DNA from: JAGLOK01 sp963677605
GTDB taxonomy: Bacteria; Bacillota; Clostridia; Christensenellales; UMGS416
Length of the DNA stretch: 64,000 bases
Assembly (NCBI GenBank): GCA_963677605.2
Contig: CAXXDX010000007.1
Location: 868,001 to 932,000, forward strand
Reading direction: 5' to 3'
Positions 17,030 to 25,439 of the stretch are shown here, in pieces (position 1 is the first letter of the stretch; every line of letters starts with the position of its first letter). The notes beneath the pieces are model-generated. The model was given only the letters and a program-made list of their open reading frames with translations, was not told the origin of the DNA and ran no database searches. The translations under genes were made by a program, and so were the position numbers.

Positions 17030-18292
17030 ATGGGAATGACCATGACACAAAAAATCCTTGCAGCACACTGCGGGGAAAAGGAAGTTCAGGCGGGACAGTT
17101 TGTAAACTGCGATTTGGACTTGGTGCTCGGAAATGATATTACAACACCTGTTGCTATAAAAGAGTTTGAAAAAATGGGTTTGGACAAAGTGTTCGACAGA
17201 GAAAAAGTCGCAATCGTGCCAGACCATTTCACACCTAACAAAGACATAGCGGCTGCTGAGCAGTGCAAATGCGTTAGACAGTTTGCACACGGCTTGGATA
17301 TAGAAAATTATTTTGAAGTTGGCGAAGTGGGAATCGAACACGCGCTGCTTCCCGAAAAAGGGCTTGTCATTGCAGGCGATGTCGTAATCGGCGCTGACTC
17401 GCACACATGCACATACGGCGCACTCGGTGCATTCTCCACCGGAATCGGCTCAACCGACATGGCAGCGGGAATGGCGACTGGAAAAGCTTGGTTTAAAGTG
17501 CCTTCAGCGTTAAAGTTTAACCTCACTGGAAAGCTTTCAAAGAAGGTCAGCGGAAAAGACTTGATACTTTACATCATAGGCATGATAGGAGTTGACGGCG
17601 CGCTTTATAAATCAATGGAATTTGCGGGCGAAGGCGTATCATCGCTTACAATGGATGACAGATTCACCATTGCAAACATGGCAATAGAAGCAGGCGGTAA
17701 AAACGGGATATTCCCAGTGGATGAAAAGACACTTGAATATATCCGCGAGCACTCGGACCGCGAACCTAAAATATTTGAAGCTGATGCGAATGCTGAATAT
17801 GAGAAAGTATATGACATTGATTTGTCTACTATAGATTATACTGTTTCCTGCCCACACCTTCCGGACAATACAAAGAACGCTTCTGAGCTTTCAGACATTG
17901 TTATTGACCAGTCGGTTATAGGTTCATGCACAAACGGCAGAATATCTGACATAGAAGCTGCGGCAAAGATATTTGAAGGACGCAAAGTCAAAAAAGGCGT
18001 TCGCACTATAGTGTTCCCGGCTACTCAGAAGATATGGCTTGAAGCGATGGAAAAAGGATACTTTAAAACACTTGTTGAAGCTGGATGCGTAGTATCGGCG
18101 CCTACATGCGGACCATGCCTTGGCGGTCATATGGGAATTCTCGCTGCTGGCGAGAAAGCGATATCCACCACAAACCGCAACTTTGTCGGACGCATGGGAC
18201 ATGTGGACAGCGAAGTGTATCTTGCAAGCCCGGCAGTCGCAGCAGCAAGTGCTGTGCTTGGCAGAATCGCAACACCTGAAGAGTTGGATTAA
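17030..18292 (+). CDS. leuC: 3-isopropylmalate/citramalate dehydratase large subunit
   Basis: 420 aa, the short LeuC2/HacA-type length; AAGGAG precedes the ATG. Aconitase-family motifs are clear: GADSHTCTYGALGAFSTG, VIGSCTNGR with the first cluster cysteine, and APTCGPCLGGHMG with the other two. It binds a [4Fe-4S] cluster and isomerises citramalate (and isopropylmalate where made) with LeuD, encoded 12 nt downstream. Confidence 0.95.
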   Translation: MGMTMTQKILAAHCGEKEVQAGQFVNCDLDLVLGNDITTPVAIKEFEKMGLDKVFDREKVAIVPDHFTPNKDIAAAEQCKCVRQFAHGLDIENYFEVGEVGIEHALLPEKGLVIAGDVVIGADSHTCTYGALGAFSTGIGSTDMAAGMATGKAWFKVPSALKFNLTGKLSKKVSGKDLILYIIGMIGVDGALYKSMEFAGEGVSSLTMDDRFTIANMAIEAGGKNGIFPVDEKTLEYIREHSDREPKIFEADANAEYEKVYDIDLSTIDYTVSCPHLPDNTKNASELSDIVIDQSVIGSCTNGRISDIEAAAKIFEGRKVKKGVRTIVFPATQKIWLEAMEKGYFKTLVEAGCVVSAPTCGPCLGGHMGILAAGEKAISTTNRNFVGRMGHVDSEVYLASPAVAAASAVLGRIATPEELD

Positions 18293-18303
18293 GGAGAAAT
18301 ATT

Positions 18304-18798
18304 ATGTTATTAAAAGGTAATGTATTTAAATATGGGGATCACGTCGACACTGACGTTATAATCCCTGCAAAATATCTTAACACTGCAGATCCTCTGGAGC
18401 TTGCAAAGCACTGCATGGAAGACATCGACACTTCCTATGCAGGAAAAGTAAAACCCGGCGACATTATAGTTGCAGGTGTAAACTTCGGATGCGGATCATC
18501 GCGCGAACATGCACCTCTTGCAATCAAGGGAAGCGGAGCAAGCTGCATCATTGCACGCACATTCGCACGCATCTTCTTCAGAAACTCAATCAACATCGGT
18601 CTTCCGATACTTGAATGTCCTGAAGCTGTTGACGGAATATCAAACGGCGATGTAGTGGAAGTGGATACTGATACAGGTGTTATCACAAATGTTACTACAG
18701 GCAAAGAGTTTAAGGCTGCGCCGTTTCCTCCGTTCCTTCAAAACATAATTGAATCGGGCGGATTGGTAAAATCAATAGCAAAAGGCGGTGCTAAATGA
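18304..18798 (+). CDS. leuD: 3-isopropylmalate/citramalate dehydratase small subunit
   Basis: 164 aa; AAGGAG precedes the ATG. It shows GDHVDTDVIIPAKYLN and NFGCGSSREHAPLAIKG, the swivel-domain signatures of LeuD2-type subunits, and full family length. Its stop overlaps the leuB start (ATGA, 18795-18798), implying coupled translation. Confidence 0.95.
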   Translation: MLLKGNVFKYGDHVDTDVIIPAKYLNTADPLELAKHCMEDIDTSYAGKVKPGDIIVAGVNFGCGSSREHAPLAIKGSGASCIIARTFARIFFRNSINIGLPILECPEAVDGISNGDVVEVDTDTGVITNVTTGKEFKAAPFPPFLQNIIESGGLVKSIAKGGAK

Positions 18799-19859
18799 AA
18801 TATAACATAGCTGTAATAAAAGGCGACGGAATCGGCCCAGAAGTGGTTGACCAGACGATAAGGGTGCTGGATGTCGTAGCCGAAAAATTCGGCTTTGAGC
18901 TGGAGTATAAAGAGTATCTGGCAGGCGGATGCGCGATAGACGCGGTAGGAACGCCTCTTCCTCAGGAAACAGTGGATGGAGCAAAAGCTTCTGACGCAGT
19001 GCTTCTCGGTGCGGTTGGCGGCGACAAATGGGACAAACTCGGCAGCGATATGCGCCCTGAGAACGCTCTTCTCGGATTGCGCGGAGCACTTGGGCTCTTT
19101 GCAAACCTTCGTCCGGCAGTATTATTCCCGGAGCTTGCTGATGCATGCCCATTAAAGCCTTCAATGCTTGAAAATGGACTGGATATACTTGTTGTGCGCG
19201 AACTTACAGGCGGAATATATTTCGGCGAAAAAGGACGCAATGAAGAAAACACAAGCGGATACGACACAATGCTTTATACAAAACCTGAGGTTGACCGTAT
19301 CGCAAAAGTGGCTTTCGAAGCTGCTATGAAGCGCGATAAAAAAGTTGTAAGCGTTGACAAAGCAAACGTACTTGAAAACTCAAGGGTATGGCGCGCGGCA
19401 GTTGAAGAGCTGGCAAAAGATTACCCTGAAGTCACTCAGACAAATATGTATGTTGACAATGCTGCTATGCAGCTTGTACGCAATCCCAACCAGTTTGACG
19501 TTATCGTAACAGGCAATATGTTCGGAGACATACTCTCAGACGAAGCTGCAATGATAACAGGCTCAATCGGAATGCTTCCTTCGGCAAGTTTGGCTGAAGG
19601 CAAGATGGGAATGTATGAACCTGTACACGGCTCAGCACCTGACATCGCAGGACAGGGGATCGCAAACCCGCTTGCTACAATAATGTCGGCTGCTATGATG
19701 CTTCGCTACTCTCTTGACCAGATGGATGCTGCGGATGCAATCGAAGATGCAGTAAAGAAAACATTGGCACAGGGAGCAAGAACAGGCGACATCGCAACAG
19801 AAGGCGAGAAAGTGCTCGGAACTGTGGAAATAACAGACGTGGTTCTTTCAAACCTATAA
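18795..19859 (+). CDS. leuB: 3-isopropylmalate dehydrogenase (also acting on methylmalate)
   Basis: 354 aa. The N-terminal KGDGIGPEVV, the substrate loop LRGALGLFANLRPA, and the catalytic and metal segment NMFGDILSDEAAMITGSIG are all family motifs, with HGSAPDIAGQG in the nucleotide site. It oxidatively decarboxylates 3-isopropylmalate. In a CimA pathway the same type of enzyme oxidises 3-methylmalate to 2-oxobutyrate. It overlaps leuD by 4 nt and is followed by the hairpin array. Confidence 0.94.
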   Translation: MKYNIAVIKGDGIGPEVVDQTIRVLDVVAEKFGFELEYKEYLAGGCAIDAVGTPLPQETVDGAKASDAVLLGAVGGDKWDKLGSDMRPENALLGLRGALGLFANLRPAVLFPELADACPLKPSMLENGLDILVVRELTGGIYFGEKGRNEENTSGYDTMLYTKPEVDRIAKVAFEAAMKRDKKVVSVDKANVLENSRVWRAAVEELAKDYPEVTQTNMYVDNAAMQLVRNPNQFDVIVTGNMFGDILSDEAAMITGSIGMLPSASLAEGKMGMYEPVHGSAPDIAGQGIANPLATIMSAAMMLRYSLDQMDAADAIEDAVKKTLAQGARTGDIATEGEKVLGTVEITDVVLSNL

Positions 19860-19870
19860 GCACAAAAAGT

Positions 19871-20116
19871 TGCCCGAAGGGCATGATTGATGAGAATTAG
19901 AGGCTAATGAAATTTACGGGCATGTACCGGAAACGCCAGTCCTGTAGGACGAACTTTATAGAAATAAGAAGCTGTAAGACTTTCACCGACATGTGCGGGG
20001 AAAGTCATCCATAGCTAAGATATAACTACTAAACAAGCGCAAAACATGAAAAAGCATGAGCAAAGCGAATTTTTCATATTTTGCAAGACACCTCGATGAA
20101 AACGGAGTTTTCATCG
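19871..20116 (+). repeat. array of six hairpins between leuB and ilvD
   Basis: Successive inverted repeats: TGCCC-GAA-GGGCA (19871-19883); ATTAG-AGG-CTAAT (19896-19908); GTCCT-GT-AGGAC (19939-19950); GACTTTC-a-CCG/CGG-g-GAAAGTC (19978-20006); GCAAAACATGAAAAA/TTTTTCATATTTTGC (20039-20084, 14 of 15 paired); CGATGAAAAC-GGA-GTTTTCATCG (20094-20116). None is followed by a T tract. The stretch has no gene. It could stabilise or process the operon mRNA, or be a structured RNA. Confidence 0.7.
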
Positions 20117-20135
20117 AATCCGAAAGGATAAATTT

Positions 20136-21797
20136 ATGATTAGTGATAGTGTAAAAAAAGGAATAAGCAAAGCACCGCACCGTTCGCTTTTTAAGGCGAT
20201 GGGATACACCGACGAGGAACTTTCAAGGCCTCTTATCGGAATAGTACACGCAGGAAGCGAGATAGTGCCGGGACATATACATTTGGACAAAATCGCAAAG
20301 GCAGTGGCCGAAGGCGTGCGCATGGCGGGCGGAACACCTGTCATTATGAATACAATAGGTGTGTGCGACGGAATCGCTATGGGACATGCGGGAATGCATT
20401 TCTCGCTTGCATCACGCGAGCTTGTGGCAGACACATGCGAGACGATGATTAAAGCACACGGATTTGACGCAGTGGCATTTGTGCCCAACTGTGACAAGAT
20501 AGTTCCCGGAATGCTGATGGCAGCGGCAAGGATAAACAGACCGTCGATATTCTGCAGCGGCGGGCCGATGATGCCCGGGCGCGACAGCGGAGGAAATGCG
20601 ACAAACCTAAATGATGTGTTTGAAGCAGTCGGCAAATATGCAGCAGGAAAAGCGGATGAAAACTACGTCTGTGATATGGAAAACTCGGCATGTCCAGGAT
20701 GCGGATCATGCGCGGGAATGTTTACTGCAAACTCAATGAACTGCCTGACGGAGGCATTGGGTATGGCGCTTACAGGAAACGGAACTATACCGGCAGTAAA
20801 CGCTGAACGCATACGATTTGCAAAAACAAGCGGAATGCAGCTTATGAAGGTGTTTGAAGCACAGCTTCTTCCCCGTGACATTATGACCGAAAAGGCATTT
20901 GAAAACGGTCTTCGCGTGGACATGGCACTCGGTTGTTCCACAAACTCAGTTCTTCATCTTCCGGCTATCGCAAATGAATGCGAGATAGAACTTAGCCTTG
21001 ATATGGTGGACAGAGTCAGCAAAGAAACAGCAAACCTATGCAGACTGTCACCTGCAGGCGCTACAAACATTATTGATCTTCACTATTCGGGCGGAGTTGG
21101 TGCAGTTATCAATGAGCTGAATCAAAACGGATTGATTAATGCTGACTCGAAGTGTGTGGCGCTTACATCAATCGGAGAATATCTGAAAGATAAAAAGATA
21201 ACAAACCATGCTGTTGTGCGCAGCGTTAAAGAACCATATTCACCTGAAGGCGGAATCGCTGTATTGAGAGGAAACCTCGCTCCAAACTGCGGAGTTGTAA
21301 AACAGTCTGCAGTTGCACCTGAGATGATGCAGCACGAAGGTCCTGCTGTCGTATTTGAAAGCGAAGAGGATGCAATTGCTGCAATCACATCGGGAAAGAT
21401 CAAAAAAGGCGACGTAGTAGTTATACGTTATGAAGGGCCTGCAGGCGGACCGGGAATGCGCGAAATGCTCTCCCCGACATCAGCACTAGCCGGAATGGGA
21501 CTGGACAAAGAAGTGGCGCTCATTACCGACGGAAGATTCAGCGGAGCGACTAGAGGCGCGGCCATCGGACATGTGTCTCCTGAAGCTAAAGCAGGCGGAC
21601 CTATAGCGGCAGTCGAGCAGGGAGATATAATTAAAATTGACATTAAAAACCGTGAACTTACACTTATGGTTTCTGATGAGGAAATAGCAGACAGGCTAAG
21701 CAAGATCGAAAAACGAGACTACAAGGTTAAAAGCGGCTGGCTATACCGCTATGCAAGGCTTGTAACATCCGCCGATAAAGGTGCGGTATTAAAATAG
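20136..21797 (+). CDS. ilvD: dihydroxy-acid dehydratase
   Basis: 553 aa; AAAGGA precedes the ATG. Iron-sulfur ligands are visible in FVPNCDKIVPGM and CPGCGSCAGMFTANSMNC. The C-terminal half has GPAGGPGMREM, then LITDGRFSGATRGAAIGHVS. It dehydrates dihydroxyisovalerate and dihydroxymethylvalerate to the 2-oxo acids that transaminases turn into valine and isoleucine. It is separated from leuB by the hairpin array and followed by ilvB after 26 nt. Confidence 0.97.
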   Translation: MISDSVKKGISKAPHRSLFKAMGYTDEELSRPLIGIVHAGSEIVPGHIHLDKIAKAVAEGVRMAGGTPVIMNTIGVCDGIAMGHAGMHFSLASRELVADTCETMIKAHGFDAVAFVPNCDKIVPGMLMAAARINRPSIFCSGGPMMPGRDSGGNATNLNDVFEAVGKYAAGKADENYVCDMENSACPGCGSCAGMFTANSMNCLTEALGMALTGNGTIPAVNAERIRFAKTSGMQLMKVFEAQLLPRDIMTEKAFENGLRVDMALGCSTNSVLHLPAIANECEIELSLDMVDRVSKETANLCRLSPAGATNIIDLHYSGGVGAVINELNQNGLINADSKCVALTSIGEYLKDKKITNHAVVRSVKEPYSPEGGIAVLRGNLAPNCGVVKQSAVAPEMMQHEGPAVVFESEEDAIAAITSGKIKKGDVVVIRYEGPAGGPGMREMLSPTSALAGMGLDKEVALITDGRFSGATRGAAIGHVSPEAKAGGPIAAVEQGDIIKIDIKNRELTLMVSDEEIADRLSKIEKRDYKVKSGWLYRYARLVTSADKGAVLK

Positions 21798-21823
21798 CCA
21801 ATATCAAGCAAGGAGGAATTATT

Positions 21824-23476
21824 ATGAAAATGACAGGAGCTCAAATTGTTCTTGAATGTTTAAAAAAGCATGAAGTGGATACTGTTTTCGGGTATCCCGG
21901 CGGCGCAGTTATACCGCTTTATGATGCTCTTTATGACGAAAAAGACATTAAACATGTAATTACTGCACATGAGCAGGGAGCAAGCCATGCTGCAGACGGA
22001 TACGCAAGGGCTACGGGAAAAGTCGGTGTTTGCATTGCAACATCCGGTCCGGGAGCTACAAACCTTGTAACAGGAATTGCAACTGCATATATGGATTCAG
22101 TTCCTATGGTTGCCATAACAGGCAATGTTGCATCCGTTCTTTTGGGAAAAGACAGCTTTCAGGAAACTGATATCATAGGTATCACAATGCCTATAACCAA
22201 GCATAACTACCAGATAAAAGATCCTGAAGATATTGCTGAAGTAATGCAGGAGGCTTTTGACTTTGCAAAAAGCGGAAGACCGGGACCTGTGCTTATCGAT
22301 ATCACAAAAGATGCATTCGTTCACGAATGTGAATATGAGCCATGCGATACATGCCTTTTTGAAACGGAAAAAGAAGGTGCTTCGGCTGAAGATGTAAAAA
22401 AATTAATTGAACACTCTTATAAACCTGTAATATTTGCAGGCGGCGGAGCAGTGGGTTCGGGAGCTGCAGATGAATTGTTTGAATTCGCTGAAAAGATTGA
22501 AGCTCCGGTAGCGTGCTCTTTGATGGGAATAAGCTCTTTCCCTGCAGACCATGAACTTTATATGGGCATGGTTGGAATGCACGGTACTATGGCGTCAAAT
22601 ATGTCATTTACAAACTGTGATTTACTTATCGTACTTGGCGCAAGGTTTTCCGACCGCGTTACAGGAAAGCTTGAGGAATTTGCAAAGCGCGCAAAGATAA
22701 TCCAGGTTGATATCGATCCTTCCGAGGTTAACAAGAACGTACCGACCAGCGCACATGTAATTGATGACATAAAATCATTCTTAACTGAAATGAATGGTAT
22801 TATATCTCAGCAGAATCATGCGGAATGGCTGAAAGACATCGCGGAGTGGAAGAAAAAAGACGCTACACATATGCCAAAAGATCATCTCCCGAAAAATATT
22901 TTGGAGACAATCAACAAGCATATGGACAAAACAGCGATTGTTGCAACTGACGTAGGTCAGCACCAGATGTGGTCTGCTCAGTATTATGCTTTCCATAAGG
23001 ATGATACATTCATCACTTCCGGCGGAATGGGCACAATGGGTTACGGATTCGGCGCTGCAATAGGTGCTGCATGCGGAGCCAATGGAAGACGAGTTGTGCA
23101 TGTAACAGGCGACGGATCATTCAGAATGAACATGAATGAGATGGTAACTGCAGTACGATACAAGCTGCCTGTAATAACAGTTCTTATGGACAACCATACT
23201 TTAGGCATGGTGCGTCAGTGGCAGACGATGTTTTACAATGCACGTCATTCTGAAACGGACTTGCCTCAGGTGGACTTTTGCGCAATAGCAAAAGCTCAGG
23301 GATATAAACAGGCGACAAAGATTACAACGGTTGAAGAGTTTGAAGCCGCGTTTGTAGAAGCTTTGAAAAATGACGGACCTACGCTAATACAATGTGTTAT
23401 CGACACTGACACGATGGTTCTTCCAATGGTACCTCCGGGAGCACCTATCGATCAGATAATGATGACAAGAACGTAA
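21824..23476 (+). CDS. ilvB: acetolactate synthase large (catalytic) subunit
   Basis: 550 aa; AAGGAGG precedes the ATG. The N-terminal PYR domain has FGYPGGAVIPLYDAL and HEQGASHAADGYAR with the catalytic glutamate. A central FAD/transhydrogenase-like domain follows, then the C-terminal PP domain with the ThDP motif GDGSFRMNMNEM...MDN. It is the last gene of the operon, followed by a terminator. Feedback control should come from IlvN, encoded at the other end. Confidence 0.97.
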   Translation: MKMTGAQIVLECLKKHEVDTVFGYPGGAVIPLYDALYDEKDIKHVITAHEQGASHAADGYARATGKVGVCIATSGPGATNLVTGIATAYMDSVPMVAITGNVASVLLGKDSFQETDIIGITMPITKHNYQIKDPEDIAEVMQEAFDFAKSGRPGPVLIDITKDAFVHECEYEPCDTCLFETEKEGASAEDVKKLIEHSYKPVIFAGGGAVGSGAADELFEFAEKIEAPVACSLMGISSFPADHELYMGMVGMHGTMASNMSFTNCDLLIVLGARFSDRVTGKLEEFAKRAKIIQVDIDPSEVNKNVPTSAHVIDDIKSFLTEMNGIISQQNHAEWLKDIAEWKKKDATHMPKDHLPKNILETINKHMDKTAIVATDVGQHQMWSAQYYAFHKDDTFITSGGMGTMGYGFGAAIGAACGANGRRVVHVTGDGSFRMNMNEMVTAVRYKLPVITVLMDNHTLGMVRQWQTMFYNARHSETDLPQVDFCAIAKAQGYKQATKITTVEEFEAAFVEALKNDGPTLIQCVIDTDTMVLPMVPPGAPIDQIMMTRT

Positions 23477-23493
23477 TAAACAAAATATATGAT

Positions 23494-23523
23494 AAAAGGA
23501 TGCGTAAACCGCATCCTTTTTTT
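23494..23523 (+). terminator. terminator of the ilv-leu operon
   Basis: AAGGATGCG-TAAAC-CGCATCCTT with a long T run directly after ilvB. Confidence 0.9.
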
Positions 23524-23535
23524 ATTGGGAAAGTA

Positions 23536-23564
23536 TTGACAAAAGCGACAGAAACGTATAATAT
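23536..23564 (+). promoter_or_regulatory. promoter of the AbrB-ABC operon
   Basis: TTGACA at 23536-23541. The -10 is TATAAT at 23557 (15-nt spacer) or the overlapping TAATAT at 23559 (17-nt spacer). Confidence 0.65.
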
Positions 23565-23617
23565 GTGGTAAAAGTAAGAAAAGTATAACTTGTGATACAT
23601 TTAGTGGAGGTGATTGT

Positions 23618-23908
23618 ATGGCTAAAAAACCAAGCGGGAAGTATATGAGCACATTGAAGGTTGGACCAAAGGGACAAATAGTTATTCCCAAGGAAGTGCG
23701 CGATATGTTTGAGATAGAGCCCGGTGATTCTCTTGTTATTATGGCGGATGAAAAAAGAGGAATTGCTATACAGAAGATGAACGTAATAAGCAAGCTGGCA
23801 GATGCTATATTCGGAGGCAAAGGAAAAGCAATGTATCCTGAATCAGACGATGAAGATATTAATAGCTTTGCTGAGGAAGTTAAGAATCTGGAAAACAGGG
23901 AGAAGTAA
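23618..23908 (+). CDS. AbrB/SpoVT-type transition-state regulator
   Basis: 96 aa; GGAGGTGATTGT precedes the ATG. The swapped-hairpin DNA-binding domain is clear (GPKGQIVIPKEVRDMFEIEP, then GDSLVIMADEKRG), followed by an acidic tail that may mediate partner contacts. The ABC transporter ATPase begins 2 nt after its stop, so it is the first gene of a three-gene operon and probably controls that operon. Confidence 0.85.
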   Translation: MAKKPSGKYMSTLKVGPKGQIVIPKEVRDMFEIEPGDSLVIMADEKRGIAIQKMNVISKLADAIFGGKGKAMYPESDDEDINSFAEEVKNLENREK

Positions 23909-23909
23909 A

Positions 23910-24644
23910 ATGGCGGCAATAAAAATAGACAATCTTTCTAAAAGATATAAAGATACACTGGCTGTTGACAATCTTTCTCTTTCAATAGAAAAAGGAGAGC
24001 TGTTTTCTCTTCTCGGAGTTAACGGAGCGGGAAAGACAACAACAATAAAGATGCTTTCAGGACTGACAAAACCTTCCGAAGGCGATGCTGAAATATTGGG
24101 GATAAGCGTAGTTAAAAAACCTTTGGATGTAAAAACGCTTATGAATGTTTCTCCGCAGGAAACTGCTGTTGCACCTAACCTTTCAGTTTCCGAAAACCTT
24201 GAACTGATTGCGATGATATACGGATGCAGCAAAAAAGAAGCAAAAGAAAAAGCAGAGAATATGATAAAACAATTCGGCTTTAAAAAAATGTCGCGCAAAA
24301 AAGCCAAAACTCTTTCCGGAGGCTGGAAGAGGAAGCTTTCAATTGCTATGGGACTTATAACTGAGCCAAAGATACTTTTTTTAGATGAACCAACACTTGG
24401 TCTTGATGTTCTTGCGCGGCGCGAACTGTGGAAGATGATAGAATCCCTCAAAGGAAAAGTGACAATCATTCTGACTACGCACTATCTGGAAGAAGCGGAA
24501 GCTTTGTCGGACAGAATAGGCATCATGTCGGAAGGGAAGCTTAAAGCATTAGGTGCGTTAGATGAGATTCTGGAGAAAACGTCGGCTAAAAATTTGGAAG
24601 ATGCGTTTGTGGAGCTTGCAGGAACAAGTGAGGTGGCAGTATGA
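23910..24644 (+). CDS. ABC transporter ATP-binding protein
   Basis: 244 aa from ATG 23910 (AGGGAG upstream; the longer frame lies inside the abrB gene). Walker A GVNGAGKTTT, Q-loop SPQETAV, signature LSGGWKRKLSIAMG (an LSGGW variant of LSGGQ), Walker B ILFLDEPTLGLD and H-switch TTHYLEEAE are present. It is the type that energises ABC-2 exporters of drugs, lipids or peptides. Its stop overlaps the permease start by 4 nt. Confidence 0.92.
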   Translation: MAAIKIDNLSKRYKDTLAVDNLSLSIEKGELFSLLGVNGAGKTTTIKMLSGLTKPSEGDAEILGISVVKKPLDVKTLMNVSPQETAVAPNLSVSENLELIAMIYGCSKKEAKEKAENMIKQFGFKKMSRKKAKTLSGGWKRKLSIAMGLITEPKILFLDEPTLGLDVLARRELWKMIESLKGKVTIILTTHYLEEAEALSDRIGIMSEGKLKALGALDEILEKTSAKNLEDAFVELAGTSEVAV

Positions 24645-25378
24645 GAATGATGGCATTTTCGGGAAGAAACACGAAGGAAATAGTAAGGGATAAATTAAAC
24701 ATCGCATTCGGAATAGGATTTCCATTGGTTGTGCTGTTTCTTTTGTCTGCTATTCAGGCGAATGTGCCCGCTGATTTATTTAAAATCGATAAGCTCGCAC
24801 CCGGTGTTGCTGTTTTTGGATTGTCTTTTATATCGCTATTTTCAGGTATGCTCATAGCAAAAGACAGAACCGGCCTTTTTATGATGAGGCTTTTTGCGTC
24901 TCCTCTTAAGCCGGGGGAATATATAATGGGATATGCAATTCCGCTTTTGCCTCTCGCGTTGGCGCAGATTGCAATATGCTTTGCGGCTGCTGTAATATTA
25001 GGATTGACTGTGAATTGCTATATATTGCTTAGCATTCTGGTTCTTGTACCTACGGCAGTGCTGTTTATCGGGATAGGACTTTTATGCGGCAGTTTGTTTA
25101 CCGACAAGCAGGTAGGCGGAATTTGCGGCGCACTTCTTACAAATCTGAGTGCTTGGCTTTCGGGTGTATGGTTTGACGTAGATTTAGTGGGCGGAGCGTT
25201 TAAAAAGATAGCTGACGCACTGCCGTTTATCCATGCGGTTGATGCAGCAAGGGCGGCTCTTGCAGGTGATATATTTGCAATCTTTCCTGATTTATGGTGG
25301 GTTATCGGTTATGCGGTTTTAATCTTCACAGCGGCTATATTGGTTTTTACACATAAAATGATAAGCGATACAATGTAA
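24641..25378 (+). CDS. ABC-2 type permease
   Basis: 245 aa with six predicted membrane helices: an N-terminal cytoplasmic stretch, IAFGIGFPLVVLFLLSAIQ, then paired helices and a last helix near residue 220. The large loop between helices 1 and 2 is short, as in NodJ/DrrB-type permeases. It is coupled to the ATPase gene by a 4-nt overlap. The substrate is unknown. Confidence 0.88.
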   Translation: MRMMAFSGRNTKEIVRDKLNIAFGIGFPLVVLFLLSAIQANVPADLFKIDKLAPGVAVFGLSFISLFSGMLIAKDRTGLFMMRLFASPLKPGEYIMGYAIPLLPLALAQIAICFAAAVILGLTVNCYILLSILVLVPTAVLFIGIGLLCGSLFTDKQVGGICGALLTNLSAWLSGVWFDVDLVGGAFKKIADALPFIHAVDAARAALAGDIFAIFPDLWWVIGYAVLIFTAAILVFTHKMISDTM

Positions 25379-25398
25379 ATCTAAAAAAATGCATAAAG

Positions 25399-25429
25399 AA
25401 AAGGCTCTTGGTTATTCAAGAGCCTTTTT
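25399..25429. terminator. bidirectional terminator between the ABC operon and the RND gene
   Basis: AAAGGCTCTTG/CAAGAGCCTTT with T tracts on both strands, serving the convergent operons. Confidence 0.88.
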
Positions 25430-25439
25430 CAAATCAATG

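Noticed and set aside
23843..24469. 208-codon frame antisense to the ABC ATPase
   Set aside because: Shadow of a gene with full ABC motifs.
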